From Caulobacter henricii (lineage in GTDB: Bacteria > Pseudomonadota > Alphaproteobacteria > Caulobacterales > Caulobacteraceae), in assembly GCF_001414055.1 (NCBI RefSeq), contig NZ_CP013002.1:930001-994000 (forward strand): a stretch of DNA of 64,000 bases, read 5' to 3'. Below are positions 35,637-46,587 of this stretch, in pieces (positions within the stretch are counted from its first letter, which is position 1; every line of letters starts with the position of its first letter). Made by a program: the position numbers and the translations under genes. The notes beneath the pieces were generated by a model. The model made no database searches and was not told the origin of the DNA. It saw only the letters and a program-made list of their open reading frames with translations.

Positions 35637-35667
35637 CTGATGATCGCTCCAGAGAAGCGATCATCAG
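35637..35667. terminator. perfect 12-bp hairpin at the uvrA 3' end
   Basis: CTGATGATCGCT (35637-35648) pairs exactly with AGCGATCATCAG (35656-35667), loop of 7 nt, two bases from the uvrA stop and between convergent genes. No long T-run follows on either strand, so it may act as a processing or stabilising hairpin as much as a terminator. Confidence 0.6.
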
Positions 35668-35669
35668 GA

Positions 35670-38582
<2,913 letters not shown>

Positions 38583-38661
38583 GTGTTCCGGAACGCAGGG
38601 GCTGGCATGAGGGTGCCGCGCAGCGGCTATATGTAGGGCTCGGGGCCGGCAGTTAACACAA

Positions 38662-38676
38662 GAACAAGGTGGGAAC
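38662..38676 (-). promoter_or_regulatory. LexA (SOS) box upstream of uvrA
   Basis: GAAC-AAGGTGG-GAAC on the plus strand, equal to GTTC-N7-GTTC read toward uvrA. This is the exact alphaproteobacterial LexA consensus, including Caulobacter. It lies 80-94 bp before the uvrA ATG, in promoter range. Confidence 0.8.
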
Positions 38677-38824
38677 AAACGCCCGGAGGTCGTCCTGTGC
38701 CAGCCTGCTGCCAGAAGGTGTCAGCAGGCTGGCGCCATGAGGGGCGTGGTTTCCGGGCCTTAACCGCCTTTGAAAGCGTGATCTTCAACAGTGTACGGTT
38801 CAATGCGCTCAAACGGAGCGCGAC

Positions 38825-39004
38825 ATGAGCAAGGCTGCCAAGCCCGCCAAGGCTGACAAACAGGAAAAGGGCAAGCAGGCGATCCGCGACGCCAGCGGGA
38901 ACCTTCAGACTGGCAAGCCCCGCTCAGTCTTTGTTGATTTCATGGTGTTCATCGGCGGCGTCGGGTCTCTGATCTACGTGTTCAATACCATCGCGCCGAA
39001 CTAG
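38825..39004 (+). CDS. 59-residue small membrane protein, unknown function
   Basis: A short frame with good coding signals: GGAG about 7 nt before the ATG, G+C-rich third positions and a stop at 39002. Residues 1-34 are strongly basic and polar (Lys/Ala/Gln-rich, MSKAAKPAKADKQEKGKQ), then one hydrophobic helix at about 35-54 (SVFVDFMVFIGGVGSLIYVF), giving a predicted single-pass protein with a cytoplasmic basic tail. It lies alone between uvrA and the ABC-F gene, followed by an imperfect hairpin at about 39011-39054. I do not recognise a family. Confidence 0.65.
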   Translation: MSKAAKPAKADKQEKGKQAIRDASGNLQTGKPRSVFVDFMVFIGGVGSLIYVFNTIAPN

Positions 39005-39091
39005 GCTCGCCAGCGACCCGGGCGGCTTCGGCTTGCCCAAGGCCGCCGGTCGCCTTAAAGAGCCCGGCCAGATCCCCTGAAGGAGACTCCC

Positions 39092-39196
39092 ATGATCAGA
39101 GCAACGGAAGACCGCTTCGTCCGTCCCGTTTCCCTGACCCTGGATCGTCATGTCTGCCTTCATCACGCTGGATTCCGTCGCCGCCGTCACGCCTGA
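39092..39196 (+). CDS. possible 34-codon leader peptide of the ABC-F gene
   Basis: ATG at 39092 preceded at 6 nt by AAGGAG, the strongest ribosome site in this stretch. The frame encodes a 34-residue basic peptide (MIRATEDRFVRPVSLTLDRH..., ending in four Arg then His-Ala) and stops 47 nt inside the ABC-F gene in another frame. The ABC-F start itself has only a weak site. Some ABC-F genes are controlled by translation of an upstream leader; this one could be similar, but the frame might be fortuitous. Confidence 0.35.
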   Translation: MIRATEDRFVRPVSLTLDRHVCLHHAGFRRRRHA

Positions 39197-40736
39197 CGGC
39201 CGCCCTCTTTTCGAAAACCTTGATCTCGCCGTCGGTGTCGAGCGCATCGGCCTCGTCGGCCGCAATGGCGTCGGCAAGTCGACCCTGCTGGACATCATGG
39301 CAGGGGACCGCGCCCCGGCGGCCGGCACCGTAACCCGCACCGGCAGCCTGGCCCGGCTCGACCAGAGCCCGGCGCGCTCGTCCGACGATCGGCTCGTGGA
39401 CCTGCTGGGCGTGGGTCCGGACTGGGACCGGCTGGCCCGGATTGAAGCCGGTCAGGCGGATGACGCCGACCTGTCGGATGCCGACTGGGACCTGCCGGGC
39501 CGCATCGCCCAGGCCCTGGCCGAAGCCGGGCTGCCGGATCTGGACCCAGAGCGTCCGGCCCTGTCCCTGTCGGGTGGCCAGGCCACGCGGGCGGCCCTGG
39601 CCCGGCTTCTGCTGGCCCGGCCAGACGTTCTGCTTCTGGATGAACCGACCAACAATCTCGATGCCGCCGCCCGCGAGGGTGTGATCAGGGTCATTGATCG
39701 CTGGAAGGGCGGGGTGGTGGTGGTCAGCCACGACCGGGCCCTGCTGCGCGGCCTCGACCGGATCGTCGAGCTGTCGTCCCTCGGCGCGCGCACCTATGGC
39801 GGTGGATACGACCTCTATGTCGAACGGCGGGACGAGGAGGCCGCTGCGGCCTCGCGCGACCTGGACCGGGCGGATCAGGAGGCTCACCGCGTGGCCCGGG
39901 ACGCCCAGGCCGCCCGCGAACGCAAGGCGCGACGCGATGCCGCCGGCAAACGATCCGCCGCCAAGGGCGGCGCGCCGAAGATCGTCCTCGGGGCCATGGC
40001 CGAGCGGGCGGAGCTGTCGGGTGCGCGCGAGGGGCGCCTGGCCCAGCGCCTGGCCGCCGAGGCCGCCGAGGCGAGATCAGAGGCTGTAGCCCGGGTCGAA
40101 CGCCACAGGACCCTGTCCTTCGACCTGCCATCCACCCAGTTGTCACCGGGAAAGCCGGTGCTGGCGTTCGAGGCGGTTGCCTTTGGCTGGCCGGGCGGAC
40201 CTCCACTGATATCCGGCCTGTCCTTCCAGATCGTCGGACCGGAGCGTGTGGCGATCCCGGGCAGCAATGGTACCGGCAAGACCACCCTGATCCGGCTGGC
40301 GGCCGGTGATCTGGAGCCTTCGCGCGGCGCGATCCGCCGCGGCGTCCCGATGGCCGTGCTGGATCAGCGGGCCGCCGTTCTGGATGACGGTCAGACGATC
40401 CTCGAGAACTTCCGGCGACTGAATTCGCGCGCTTCGGCCAATGAAGGCCATGCCGCCCTGGCCCGGTTCCTGTTTCGCAATGCTGGGGCCCACCAGCGTG
40501 TCGGAACCCTCAGTGGCGGCGAGCGCCTGCGCGCGGCCCTGGCCTGCGTCCTGTCCGCCGAGGTGCCGCCGCAGTTGCTGATCCTCGACGAGCCGACGAA
40601 CCACCTGGACATCGCCTCGATCGAGGCGGTTGAGGCGGCCCTGATGAGCTTTGACGGGGCCCTGCTGGTGGTCAGCCATGACGCCGATTTTCTGACCGCC
40701 ATCGGGATCGAGCGCGAGATCACCCTGGGGCGGTGA
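39150..40736 (+). CDS. ABC-F family ATPase
   Basis: 528 aa with two soluble ABC modules and no membrane segments, as in ABC-F translation factors. Module 1: GRNGVGKST (about 38-46), LSGGQATRAALA (about 147), LLLDEPTNNLD (about 169). The inter-domain linker (about 225-310) is Ala/Arg/Glu-rich and charged, predicted helical. Module 2: GSNGTGKTTL (about 370), LSGGERLRAALA, LILDEPTNHLD (about 478). Such proteins enter the ribosomal E site to relieve stalled complexes or antibiotic block. Nearest types would be YheS/Uup-like, with a shorter C-terminus. Confidence 0.93.
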   Translation: MSAFITLDSVAAVTPDGRPLFENLDLAVGVERIGLVGRNGVGKSTLLDIMAGDRAPAAGTVTRTGSLARLDQSPARSSDDRLVDLLGVGPDWDRLARIEAGQADDADLSDADWDLPGRIAQALAEAGLPDLDPERPALSLSGGQATRAALARLLLARPDVLLLDEPTNNLDAAAREGVIRVIDRWKGGVVVVSHDRALLRGLDRIVELSSLGARTYGGGYDLYVERRDEEAAAASRDLDRADQEAHRVARDAQAARERKARRDAAGKRSAAKGGAPKIVLGAMAERAELSGAREGRLAQRLAAEAAEARSEAVARVERHRTLSFDLPSTQLSPGKPVLAFEAVAFGWPGGPPLISGLSFQIVGPERVAIPGSNGTGKTTLIRLAAGDLEPSRGAIRRGVPMAVLDQRAAVLDDGQTILENFRRLNSRASANEGHAALARFLFRNAGAHQRVGTLSGGERLRAALACVLSAEVPPQLLILDEPTNHLDIASIEAVEAALMSFDGALLVVSHDADFLTAIGIEREITLGR

Positions 40737-40878
40737 TCTCTGGCTTCGTCTTCGTGGGTCCAAAGGTGAGGCTTGCACAAGGCCGTGCGGGCGCTTCTGT
40801 TTGGGGGGGGCAGGATCAGGCCCATGGGCCTGTAGCGGCTTGCCTGCGGATTTCACCAGGCGAAAGGTCTCTGGAACG

Positions 40879-41523
40879 ATGTGCAACCTCTACGCCATGC
40901 GGCGCACCCAGACCGAGATCGTCGCCCTGACCCGGGTCCTGTTGCAGAAGGTCAATCAGGCGGAGCTGCCGGGCATTTTTCCCGACTATGCCGCCCCGAT
41001 CGTGCGGCAGTCCGCCGAAGGTGAACGCGAGCTGGTCCAGGCCCGTTGGGGCATGCCCTCGCCGCAGTTTGCCCTCGAGGGCAAGAAGACCGATCCGGGT
41101 GTGACCAATATCCGCAACACCAAGAGTCCGCACTGGCGGCGGTGGCTGGGGACGGAGCATCGCTGCCTGGTGCCCTTCACCAGTTTCAGCGAGTTCAACA
41201 AGGCCGAGGGCGGCGACATCTGGTTTGCCCTGGCGGAGGATCGTCCCCTGGCGGTGTTTGCCGGGATCTGGACCTCGTGGACCAGTGTCCGAAAGCTCAA
41301 GGAGGGCGAGGTGACGACCGACCTGTTCGGCTTCCTGACCACCGAGCCCAATGCCGAGGTCGGGGCCATCCACCCCAAGGCCATGCCGGTTATCCTGACC
41401 ACCGAAGCCGAACGCGAGACCTGGCTGAACGCGCCTTGGCCTGAGGCTTCGGCGCTTCAGAAGCCTCTGCCGGACGGGGCGCTGCAGATCGTGGCGCGCG
41501 GCGGCAAGCGGGATGACGGCTGA
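40879..41523 (+). CDS. SOS-response-associated peptidase (YedK/HMCES, SRAP)
   Basis: 214 aa. SRAP proteins form a DNA-protein crosslink at abasic sites in single-stranded DNA through Cys2, shielding them. Seen: the obligatory MCNLYAM start with Cys2 exposed after Met removal, the Asn in GVTNIRNTKSPHW (about 73-85), RCLVPFTSFSEF (about 96-107; SEF where YEW is common) and the His in AIHPKAMPVILT (about 166). The ATG at 40879 is certain because Cys2 is catalytic. No LexA-like box is seen upstream despite the family name. Confidence 0.93.
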   Translation: MCNLYAMRRTQTEIVALTRVLLQKVNQAELPGIFPDYAAPIVRQSAEGERELVQARWGMPSPQFALEGKKTDPGVTNIRNTKSPHWRRWLGTEHRCLVPFTSFSEFNKAEGGDIWFALAEDRPLAVFAGIWTSWTSVRKLKEGEVTTDLFGFLTTEPNAEVGAIHPKAMPVILTTEAERETWLNAPWPEASALQKPLPDGALQIVARGGKRDDG

Positions 41524-41563
41524 GGGTCGGCTGCGGCCATCCGGACCCAGCCTTCAACGATGA

Positions 41564-42166
41564 TCACGGGGTGTCTTCCATGGGGGAAGGTTTGCCGGCC
41601 GCCAGGGCCGTAACCCGGACCAGAAGCCGGATGGCCGCCAGATAGTCCGCCTCGGTGCGGGTTTCATACTTCACGCCGGCGGCGGTGACGGAGAGGAAGC
41701 TGGCAAAGGCCCCCGGTCCGCCGAAGGCGTCGATCCGGGCTCCTTCTTTCGCCGCCGCTTCGGCGCGCTGAACCAGTATGGCGCTGAATCCGGCATCGAG
41801 CCGGGTTGCGGCGGCCCTGGCCAGTTCGGCATCCAGGTCGAACAACTCGGCCCCGTGCGGCGTTGCCCGCATCAGGCGGAAGAAGCGCAGATCCTTGGCC
41901 AGGATGGTCGCTTCCAGGTTTTCGGCGAAGGTGAGGTCGTCGCGCCAGGCGGCCTCGGCCCCGGCCAGGGCGTCATCGATTACCGCATCGGCCAGGGCTT
42001 CGAACACGGCCCGCTTGTCGGCGAAACGCAGATAGAGGGTCGCCCGCGCCACGCCGGCCTCGCGGGCGATGTCGGCCATGCTGGTGCGCTTGAAGCTGTG
42101 ACGTCCGAACAGGGTCAGGGCCGCATCGAGAATACGTCTTACGTTGTTGTCAGACACTATAGACAT
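41564..42166 (-). CDS. TetR-family transcriptional regulator
   Basis: 200 aa. TetR helix-turn-helix at about 8-55 (RRILDAALTLFGRHSFKRTS, then MADIAREAGVARATLYLRFADK). The C-terminal domain is of the AefR-like kind (FRLMRATPHGAELFDLD). The ATG at 42166 begins MSIVSDNN; earlier in-frame starts run into the divergent reductase. The 48-bp gap to that gene includes TGTC-N10-GACA, a possible operator, so this regulator probably controls itself and the reductase. Confidence 0.9.
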   Translation of the reverse strand: MSIVSDNNVRRILDAALTLFGRHSFKRTSMADIAREAGVARATLYLRFADKRAVFEALADAVIDDALAGAEAAWRDDLTFAENLEATILAKDLRFFRLMRATPHGAELFDLDAELARAAATRLDAGFSAILVQRAEAAAKEGARIDAFGGPGAFASFLSVTAAGVKYETRTEADYLAAIRLLVRVTALAAGKPSPMEDTP

Positions 42167-42214
42167 AATTTGTCCAATATGATCGGATTGGCTCTCGACA
42201 CAAGGGGTGCTGTG

Positions 42215-43249
42215 ATGACCGACAAGGGCGTGGTGCTGGTAACCGGAGGGTCTGGCTATATCGCGGGCTTCTGCATTGGCCAGCTTTTGAATGAGGGCTG
42301 GACGGTCCGGACGACGGTTCGCAATCTCGCGCGGGAAGCCGAGGTCCGGGCGAGCATCGCCAAGCTGAGCCCGCACGGGAACCGGCTCAGCGTGTTTGCC
42401 GCCGACCTCAATGCCGACGGCGGCTGGCGCGAGGCGGCTGAAGGCTGCGTCGGCGTGCTGCATGTTGCCTCGCCCTTGCCCTCGGCCAATCCCAAGGATG
42501 ATGACGAACTGATCCGCCCCGCCCGCGACGGGGCCCTTCGGGTGCTCAAGGCGTCGCGCGACGCGGGGGTCAAGCGCGTGGTGATGACCTCGTCTACCGC
42601 AGCCGTCTGCTATGGCTTTGGCGGGCGGACCGAGCCCTTCACCGAGGCCGACTGGTCAGATCCCACCGACCGCAGCGACTCCTCGGCCTATGAGCGGTCG
42701 AAGATGATCGCCGAGCGGGCCGCCTGGGCCTGGCTCGAGGCCGAAGGGGGCGCGCTGGAACTGGTCACCATCTGTCCGGGCGCCGTCCTTGGGCCGGTGC
42801 TCGGCCGTGACTTCTCGGCCTCGATCGACATCGTCAAGAAGCTGCTGGACGGCTCCGTCCCCGGCCTGCCGCGCTTTGGCTGGCCGCTGGTCGATGTCCG
42901 CGACATCGCCGACCTGCATGTGCGGGCCCTGGCGGCCCCGCATGCTGCGGGCCGGCGCTATATCGGGGCGGGCGACTTCAGCTGGATGGCCGAGATCGCC
43001 GAGGTCCTGCGTCGCGATCTGCCCGGGGCCGGTGCCCGGGTCCCGAAGATGAAACTGGCCGACGGCCTTGTCCGCCTGACCGCCATTTTTGATCCGGTCA
43101 TCCGCGAGAGGCTGTTCGAGCTAGGCAAGCAGAGGCCGGTCTCGGCGCAGAGGGCCAAGGACGAGCTCGGCTGGAAGCCGAGGTCGAACCGCGAGATGAT
43201 CCTCGACACGGCCAGAAGCCTGATCGCCGAAGGCCTGATCAAGGCTTAG
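42215..43249 (+). CDS. NAD(P)-dependent epimerase/aldehyde reductase (extended SDR)
   Basis: 344 aa. Rossmann GxxGxxA-type motif VTGGSGYIAGFCIGQLL (about 9-25) and active-site YERSK (SSAYERSKMIAER, about 155-167) with Ser in MTSSTAAVCYG (about 127). Similar to dihydroflavonol-4-reductase/aldehyde-reductase-like enzymes that reduce carbonyls with NADPH; substrate unknown. AAGGGG precedes the ATG at 42215 by 9-14 nt. Divergent from the TetR gene, which likely represses it. Confidence 0.92.
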   Translation: MTDKGVVLVTGGSGYIAGFCIGQLLNEGWTVRTTVRNLAREAEVRASIAKLSPHGNRLSVFAADLNADGGWREAAEGCVGVLHVASPLPSANPKDDDELIRPARDGALRVLKASRDAGVKRVVMTSSTAAVCYGFGGRTEPFTEADWSDPTDRSDSSAYERSKMIAERAAWAWLEAEGGALELVTICPGAVLGPVLGRDFSASIDIVKKLLDGSVPGLPRFGWPLVDVRDIADLHVRALAAPHAAGRRYIGAGDFSWMAEIAEVLRRDLPGAGARVPKMKLADGLVRLTAIFDPVIRERLFELGKQRPVSAQRAKDELGWKPRSNREMILDTARSLIAEGLIKA

Positions 43250-43262
43250 GGCGGCCCCTGCC

Positions 43263-43742
43263 TCAGGCTGCCGATGGAGCGGGGTCGATGCGGGCCACGA
43301 AGCAGCCGTGGCCGGCATTGTGGGCATGGACATAGGCCGCGCCGGCTGTCGCCAGCTGACGCGTGATCGCGGTTTCCAGGCCATCGCCCATGGCCACTTC
43401 GGCGCTCAGGAGCAGGCCGTCAGCGCTGAAGGCCCGCAGGGCGATCGGACGGCCGCGCATGGCCGATGGGAGGGTGTCGCGGCCGCTCCAGGTCTCTGAG
43501 GCGGACTGGCTGACATAGATGGCATAGGCCGATCGATAGGGCGTGTCGGCCGGCTGATGTTCGTAGTTCAGCAGCAGGATGGTCTCGCCGGGCTCGGCAT
43601 CGCGCAGGCCGATGCGGCAGGGAAAGCCCGGCTTGGCGGTGGCGACCCGTCGCAGGATGCCCCGTGCCGCGAGGGCTTCGGTGTCGAGATCGAACAGGGG
43701 GCGGAAGTCTTCGACCGGCAGGCCGGAAATCGTGAAGGGCAT
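43263..43742 (-). CDS. DUF1203 family protein
   Basis: 159 aa, no signal peptide or membrane segment. Family marks: FPCRIGLRDAEPGETILLLNYEHQP (central part) and the terminal AYVHAHNAGHGCFVARIDPAP. The cluster of His residues and one Cys near the C-terminus suggests metal or nucleophile chemistry, but no function is known. It stands alone, 13 bp from the convergent reductase stop. Confidence 0.88.
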   Translation of the reverse strand: MPFTISGLPVEDFRPLFDLDTEALAARGILRRVATAKPGFPCRIGLRDAEPGETILLLNYEHQPADTPYRSAYAIYVSQSASETWSGRDTLPSAMRGRPIALRAFSADGLLLSAEVAMGDGLETAITRQLATAGAAYVHAHNAGHGCFVARIDPAPSAA

Positions 43743-43830
43743 GGGGCGGTTCCATGGGGGGGGAATGACCTCCCCCTGATGCCCCGCCGCCCTGCCGGTT
43801 CTCCACCCGATCCTTGCGGCGATAGACCCG

Positions 43831-44277
43831 CTAGGCCTTCTTGTTCAGGGTGATGGCGGTGCCGCTGGAGACCGGATTGTTCATCCGCGCGCCGGCACCA
43901 TAGCCCGCCGCCGGGGCCCGCTGGTTGGCGATTTCCTCGGCCACGGCCTTGACCAGACCTTCGGTGACGGTTCGAGCCGCGTTCAGGGCCCGGGCCTGAC
44001 GGGCCAGGACAGCGTCGAAGGCTTCGGTGGCGCGCACCAGGCGCTGGCGAAGTCCTGCATCCGCACCGGAGATCAGGGCGATATTGGCGCGCACCCGCGC
44101 CGACTCGTGCCGGTAGAGATTGGCCAGCTTGGCCGTCTCCTCGACATACTGCGCCGCGTCCTGGGGCCGGCGGGCTTCGAAGGCCGTGGCCTCCTTGGCG
44201 ATCAGGTCGGTCAGGCGTTCGGTCAGCAGGACCAGTTGGTCGACACGGTCGTTGGGATCGGTGGCGGCGAGGGCCAT
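43831..44277 (-). CDS. flbY: flagellar protein FlbY (FlgN-like)
   Basis: 148 aa, mostly helical, with long amphipathic stretches (VDQLVLLTERLTDLIAKEA near 13-31; ATEAFDAVLARQARALNAAR later) and a flexible Gly/Asn-rich C-terminus. Matches the Caulobacter FlbY protein encoded after flgI and flgJ. FlgN-type proteins chaperone hook-associated proteins, and FlbY may act similarly. Starts 3 bp after the flgJ stop; last gene of the flgI-flgJ-flbY operon. Confidence 0.85.
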   Translation of the reverse strand: MALAATDPNDRVDQLVLLTERLTDLIAKEATAFEARRPQDAAQYVEETAKLANLYRHESARVRANIALISGADAGLRQRLVRATEAFDAVLARQARALNAARTVTEGLVKAVAEEIANQRAPAAGYGAGARMNNPVSSGTAITLNKKA

Positions 44278-44279
44278 GA

Positions 44280-44591
44280 CTAGTCTTTCAACCCTTGAAG
44301 CTTGAGCATTTCACGCTGGACGGTGCTGGCCAGACCGATGCCGCCGGCCTTGGAGACTTCCTTGGCCATGGACTCGGTGAGCAGCGACTTGAACATTTCC
44401 TCGGCCTGTCCGCCGCCGAAGGGCTCGGAGGTTTTCACGCCGGCAAACATCGACTGCATCATCACCGACAGGAACGAGGCCTCGAAGGTCTGGGCCGTTT
44501 CCTGGATCTTGCCGCGCTTGGCCAGCTCTGCGGCCGACGGCGGCGGGGCGATGGTGTCGATCGGTGAGGCGATGGCGGTGAGGGGGCTCAT
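44280..44591 (-). CDS. flgJ: flagellar rod-binding protein (FlgJ N-terminal type)
   Basis: 103 aa. Only the rod-assembly domain is present: [21 protein letters not shown] (about 31-51) and [22 protein letters not shown] (about 67-88). It lacks the C-terminal muramidase domain of enterobacterial FlgJ; this is normal in Caulobacter and many alphaproteobacteria, where a separate enzyme opens the wall. The ATG at 44591 overlaps the flgI stop (TGATG); a GTG one codon earlier is possible. Confidence 0.92.
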   Translation of the reverse strand: MSPLTAIASPIDTIAPPPSAAELAKRGKIQETAQTFEASFLSVMMQSMFAGVKTSEPFGGGQAEEMFKSLLTESMAKEVSKAGGIGLASTVQREMLKLQGLKD

Positions 44592-45703
44592 CACATCACC
44601 TCGATATCAGCTTGCAGCGCGCCGGCGGCCTTCACCGCCTGCAGGATCGAGATCATGTCGCGCGGGGTGACGCCCAGGGCGTTGAGACCGCCGACCAGGC
44701 TCTTCAGCGAGGCTCCGGCGTTCAGGGTGAGCAACTGCTTGCCCTTTTCCTCTTCGACACTGACCGTTGATTGCGGGACCACGGCGGTCTGGCCCTGGCT
44801 GAACGGGGCGGGCTGGCTGACCGCCGGGCTTTCCTGCACCGAGATGGTCAGATTGCCCTGGGCGATGGCCACCTGGCTGATCCGCACGTCGTCGCCCATG
44901 ACGATGACGCCGGCCACTTCGTCGATGATCACCTTGGCCGGGCCGTCGGGCTCGACCTCAAGGTTCTCGATCGCAGTGATGAAGCTGATCATGTCCATGT
45001 TGGCCGGAGGCCGCACGGCGACGATGGTCGGGTTCTGGGCCTGGGCGCTGTAGGGGAAGCGGCCGTTGATGACGTCGGAGATTCGGCGCGAGGTGGTGAA
45101 GTCGGGGTTGCGCAGGGTCATGCGCAACTCTTCCATGTTCACCATCTGGAAGCCGGTTTCCTTTTCGATGATGCCGCCGGCGGCGATCCGGCCGGCGGTG
45201 GGCACGCCCTTGCTGATCGAGCTGCCGGAGGCCCCGCCCGCCGAGACCGAGCCGGTCTGGACGCTGCCCTGGGCCACAGCATAGGTCTGGCCGTCCGCGC
45301 CCTGCAGGCTGGTGACCAGAAGGGTGCCGCCCAGCAGGCTCTTGGCGTCGCCCAGGGTGGAGACGCTGACATCCATCTTCGCGCCGGGCGCGGCGAAGGC
45401 CGGCAGATTGGCGGTGACCATCACCGAGGCGACGTTCTTGGTGTTCAGATTGGCGTTGCGAACATTGACGCCCTGGCGCTCGAGCATGGCCTCAAGGCTC
45501 TGCTTGGTCATGGGCGCATTGCGCAGGCTGTCGCCCGAGCCGTTCAGCCCGACCACAATGCCATAGCCGATCAGCTGGTTGTCACGCACGCCTTCGAACG
45601 AGACGATGTCCTTGATCCGTGACTTGGCGAACGACGGCCCGGCCGCCAGGGCAAAGGCGGTGGCGGCGAGCAAGAAAACGGTGCGCAAACGTGAACGCGA
45701 CAT
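44591..45703 (-). CDS. flgI: flagellar P-ring protein FlgI
   Basis: 370 aa. It forms the periplasmic P ring of the basal body. Signal peptide 1-25 (cut after GPSFA), then [32 protein letters not shown], the FlgI opening. Later come [30 protein letters not shown] and the C-terminal [21 protein letters not shown]. The ATG at 45703 follows AGGAT; the frame open upstream is not coding. A sigma-54-like promoter lies 39-55 bp upstream, fitting a class III flagellar gene. Confidence 0.96.
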   Translation of the reverse strand: MSRSRLRTVFLLAATAFALAAGPSFAKSRIKDIVSFEGVRDNQLIGYGIVVGLNGSGDSLRNAPMTKQSLEAMLERQGVNVRNANLNTKNVASVMVTANLPAFAAPGAKMDVSVSTLGDAKSLLGGTLLVTSLQGADGQTYAVAQGSVQTGSVSAGGASGSSISKGVPTAGRIAAGGIIEKETGFQMVNMEELRMTLRNPDFTTSRRISDVINGRFPYSAQAQNPTIVAVRPPANMDMISFITAIENLEVEPDGPAKVIIDEVAGVIVMGDDVRISQVAIAQGNLTISVQESPAVSQPAPFSQGQTAVVPQSTVSVEEEKGKQLLTLNAGASLKSLVGGLNALGVTPRDMISILQAVKAAGALQADIEVM

Positions 45704-45715
45704 GGCTATCCTGAC

Positions 45716-45733
45716 GTGGGGAGATGTCCCCAC
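45716..45733. other. palindrome in the flgI leader
   Basis: GTGGGGAGATGTCCCCAC, with GTGGGGA/TCCCCAC arms and a short centre. It lies 13-30 bp before the flgI start and just after the predicted sigma-54 promoter, so the leader RNA would fold next to the ribosome site. Confidence 0.5.
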
Positions 45734-45741
45734 CCGCTCCC

Positions 45742-45758
45742 ATGCCAAAAGCGGGCCA
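45742..45758 (-). promoter_or_regulatory. sigma-54-type promoter of flgI-flgJ-flbY
   Basis: Read toward flgI: TGGCCCGCTTTTGGCAT, with the invariant GG-N10-GC and a good match to TGGCACG-N4-TTGCA. The predicted start point is about 30 bp before the flgI ATG. Caulobacter P-ring and other late basal-body genes are known to be sigma-54 dependent. Confidence 0.65.
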
Positions 45759-45837
45759 ATCTCAAAGGCTTGAGTCGTAAGGCTTTGTGCGTTTTGCCGC
45801 AGGCCCCTAGGTGCCCTTCGGCAGATTCTGCCCGGCA

Positions 45838-45852
45838 TTAACCATACTTCAA
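45838..45852 (+). promoter_or_regulatory. CtrA-like box upstream of fliX
   Basis: TTAA-CCATACT-TCAA, one mismatch from TTAA-N7-TTAA. It lies 72-86 bp before the fliX ATG. Early (class II) flagellar genes of Caulobacter, fliX included, are activated by CtrA. Confidence 0.6.
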
Positions 45853-45923
45853 GCGGCCGGACCGACTATGGTGCGACGAAGGGACTTCTGACTCGTCCCG
45901 GGTGCTGTGGAGTTGCGGTCGCC

Positions 45924-46352
45924 ATGAAGGTTTCGAGCACGGGGGGCGTGGGCGCGAGCGGCGCATCGCGGGCCAAAGCTTCGGGCAGCGGTGCCAGCTT
46001 TTCGCTGCCCTCGGTCGGGGCCGCCAGCAGCGCGGCCGGCGTTGTCCAGGCGGGCGGTGTGGCCGGGTTAGGCTCGCTCGACGCGCTTCTGGCCCTGCAG
46101 GCCATGGGCGATCCCCTGGAGCGCCGCAAGCGGGCGGTCCGGCGGGCCGACGGCATTCTGGACATCCTGGGCGAGGTGAAGCTCGCCTTGCTTGATGGCG
46201 ATGTGTCCGCCGCCACGCTCGACCGACTGACCCGCGCCATCCGCGAGCAGCGCGATTCGACCGATGATCCCCGGCTCGAGGGCGTGCTCAACGAGATCGA
46301 GACCCGGGCAGCGGTCGAAAAAGCCAAGCTGGAACAGGCCCGGCGTGCCTGA
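45924..46352 (+). CDS. fliX: flagellar assembly regulator FliX
   Basis: 142 aa. In Caulobacter FliX couples completion of early flagellar structures to activation of the sigma-54 regulator FlbD, so it links to the promoter across the intergenic gap. The N-terminal 50 residues are Gly/Ser/Ala-rich (MKVSSTGGVGASGASRAKAS); the conserved core includes LDALLALQAMGDPLERRKRA (about 52-71) and TDDPRLEGVLNEIETRAAVE (about 112-131). Divergent from flgI as in Caulobacter crescentus. Start ATG at 45924. Confidence 0.94.
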   Translation: MKVSSTGGVGASGASRAKASGSGASFSLPSVGAASSAAGVVQAGGVAGLGSLDALLALQAMGDPLERRKRAVRRADGILDILGEVKLALLDGDVSAATLDRLTRAIREQRDSTDDPRLEGVLNEIETRAAVEKAKLEQARRA

Positions 46353-46514
46353 TGCAACGGGCGACGACCACGGACGATGGCCGGGTTCATGCCTCCTGCG
46401 AATTCAAGGTCTTGCCCCTGGCCGGTTCGCCTGAATCTGCAACGCCAGTCGGGCACGTCTGGCGCGAACGAGGCGAGTTTTCCGGAACTGAACGCGCCAC
46501 TCACGCGAGGTTCA

Positions 46515-46542
46515 TTGAACACGGCTATTCTTTTGGTATAAG
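46515..46542 (+). promoter_or_regulatory. sigma-70-like promoter of dksA
   Basis: TTGAAC (46515-46520), 16 bp, TATAAG (46537-46542), in an AT-richer stretch. Predicted start near 46549, about 39 nt before the dksA ATG. Confidence 0.55.
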
Positions 46543-46587
46543 CACCCGGCCTGTTCAGGGCGGAGTTCATTGGGGCGTGAGGCGTTA

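Noticed and set aside
35637-35667. Small plus-strand frame starting in the hairpin after membrane paralogue 4
   Set aside because: It begins in the uvrA 3' hairpin and runs antisense to uvrA; no coding evidence.
40737-40878. Search for a LexA box before the SRAP gene
   Set aside because: No GAAC-N7-GAAC or GTTC-N7-GTTC was found in the 140 bp upstream.
46353-46587. 78-residue frame between fliX and dksA
   Set aside because: No family, no good ribosome site, and it would overlap the dksA promoter and leader; codon pattern does not look coding.
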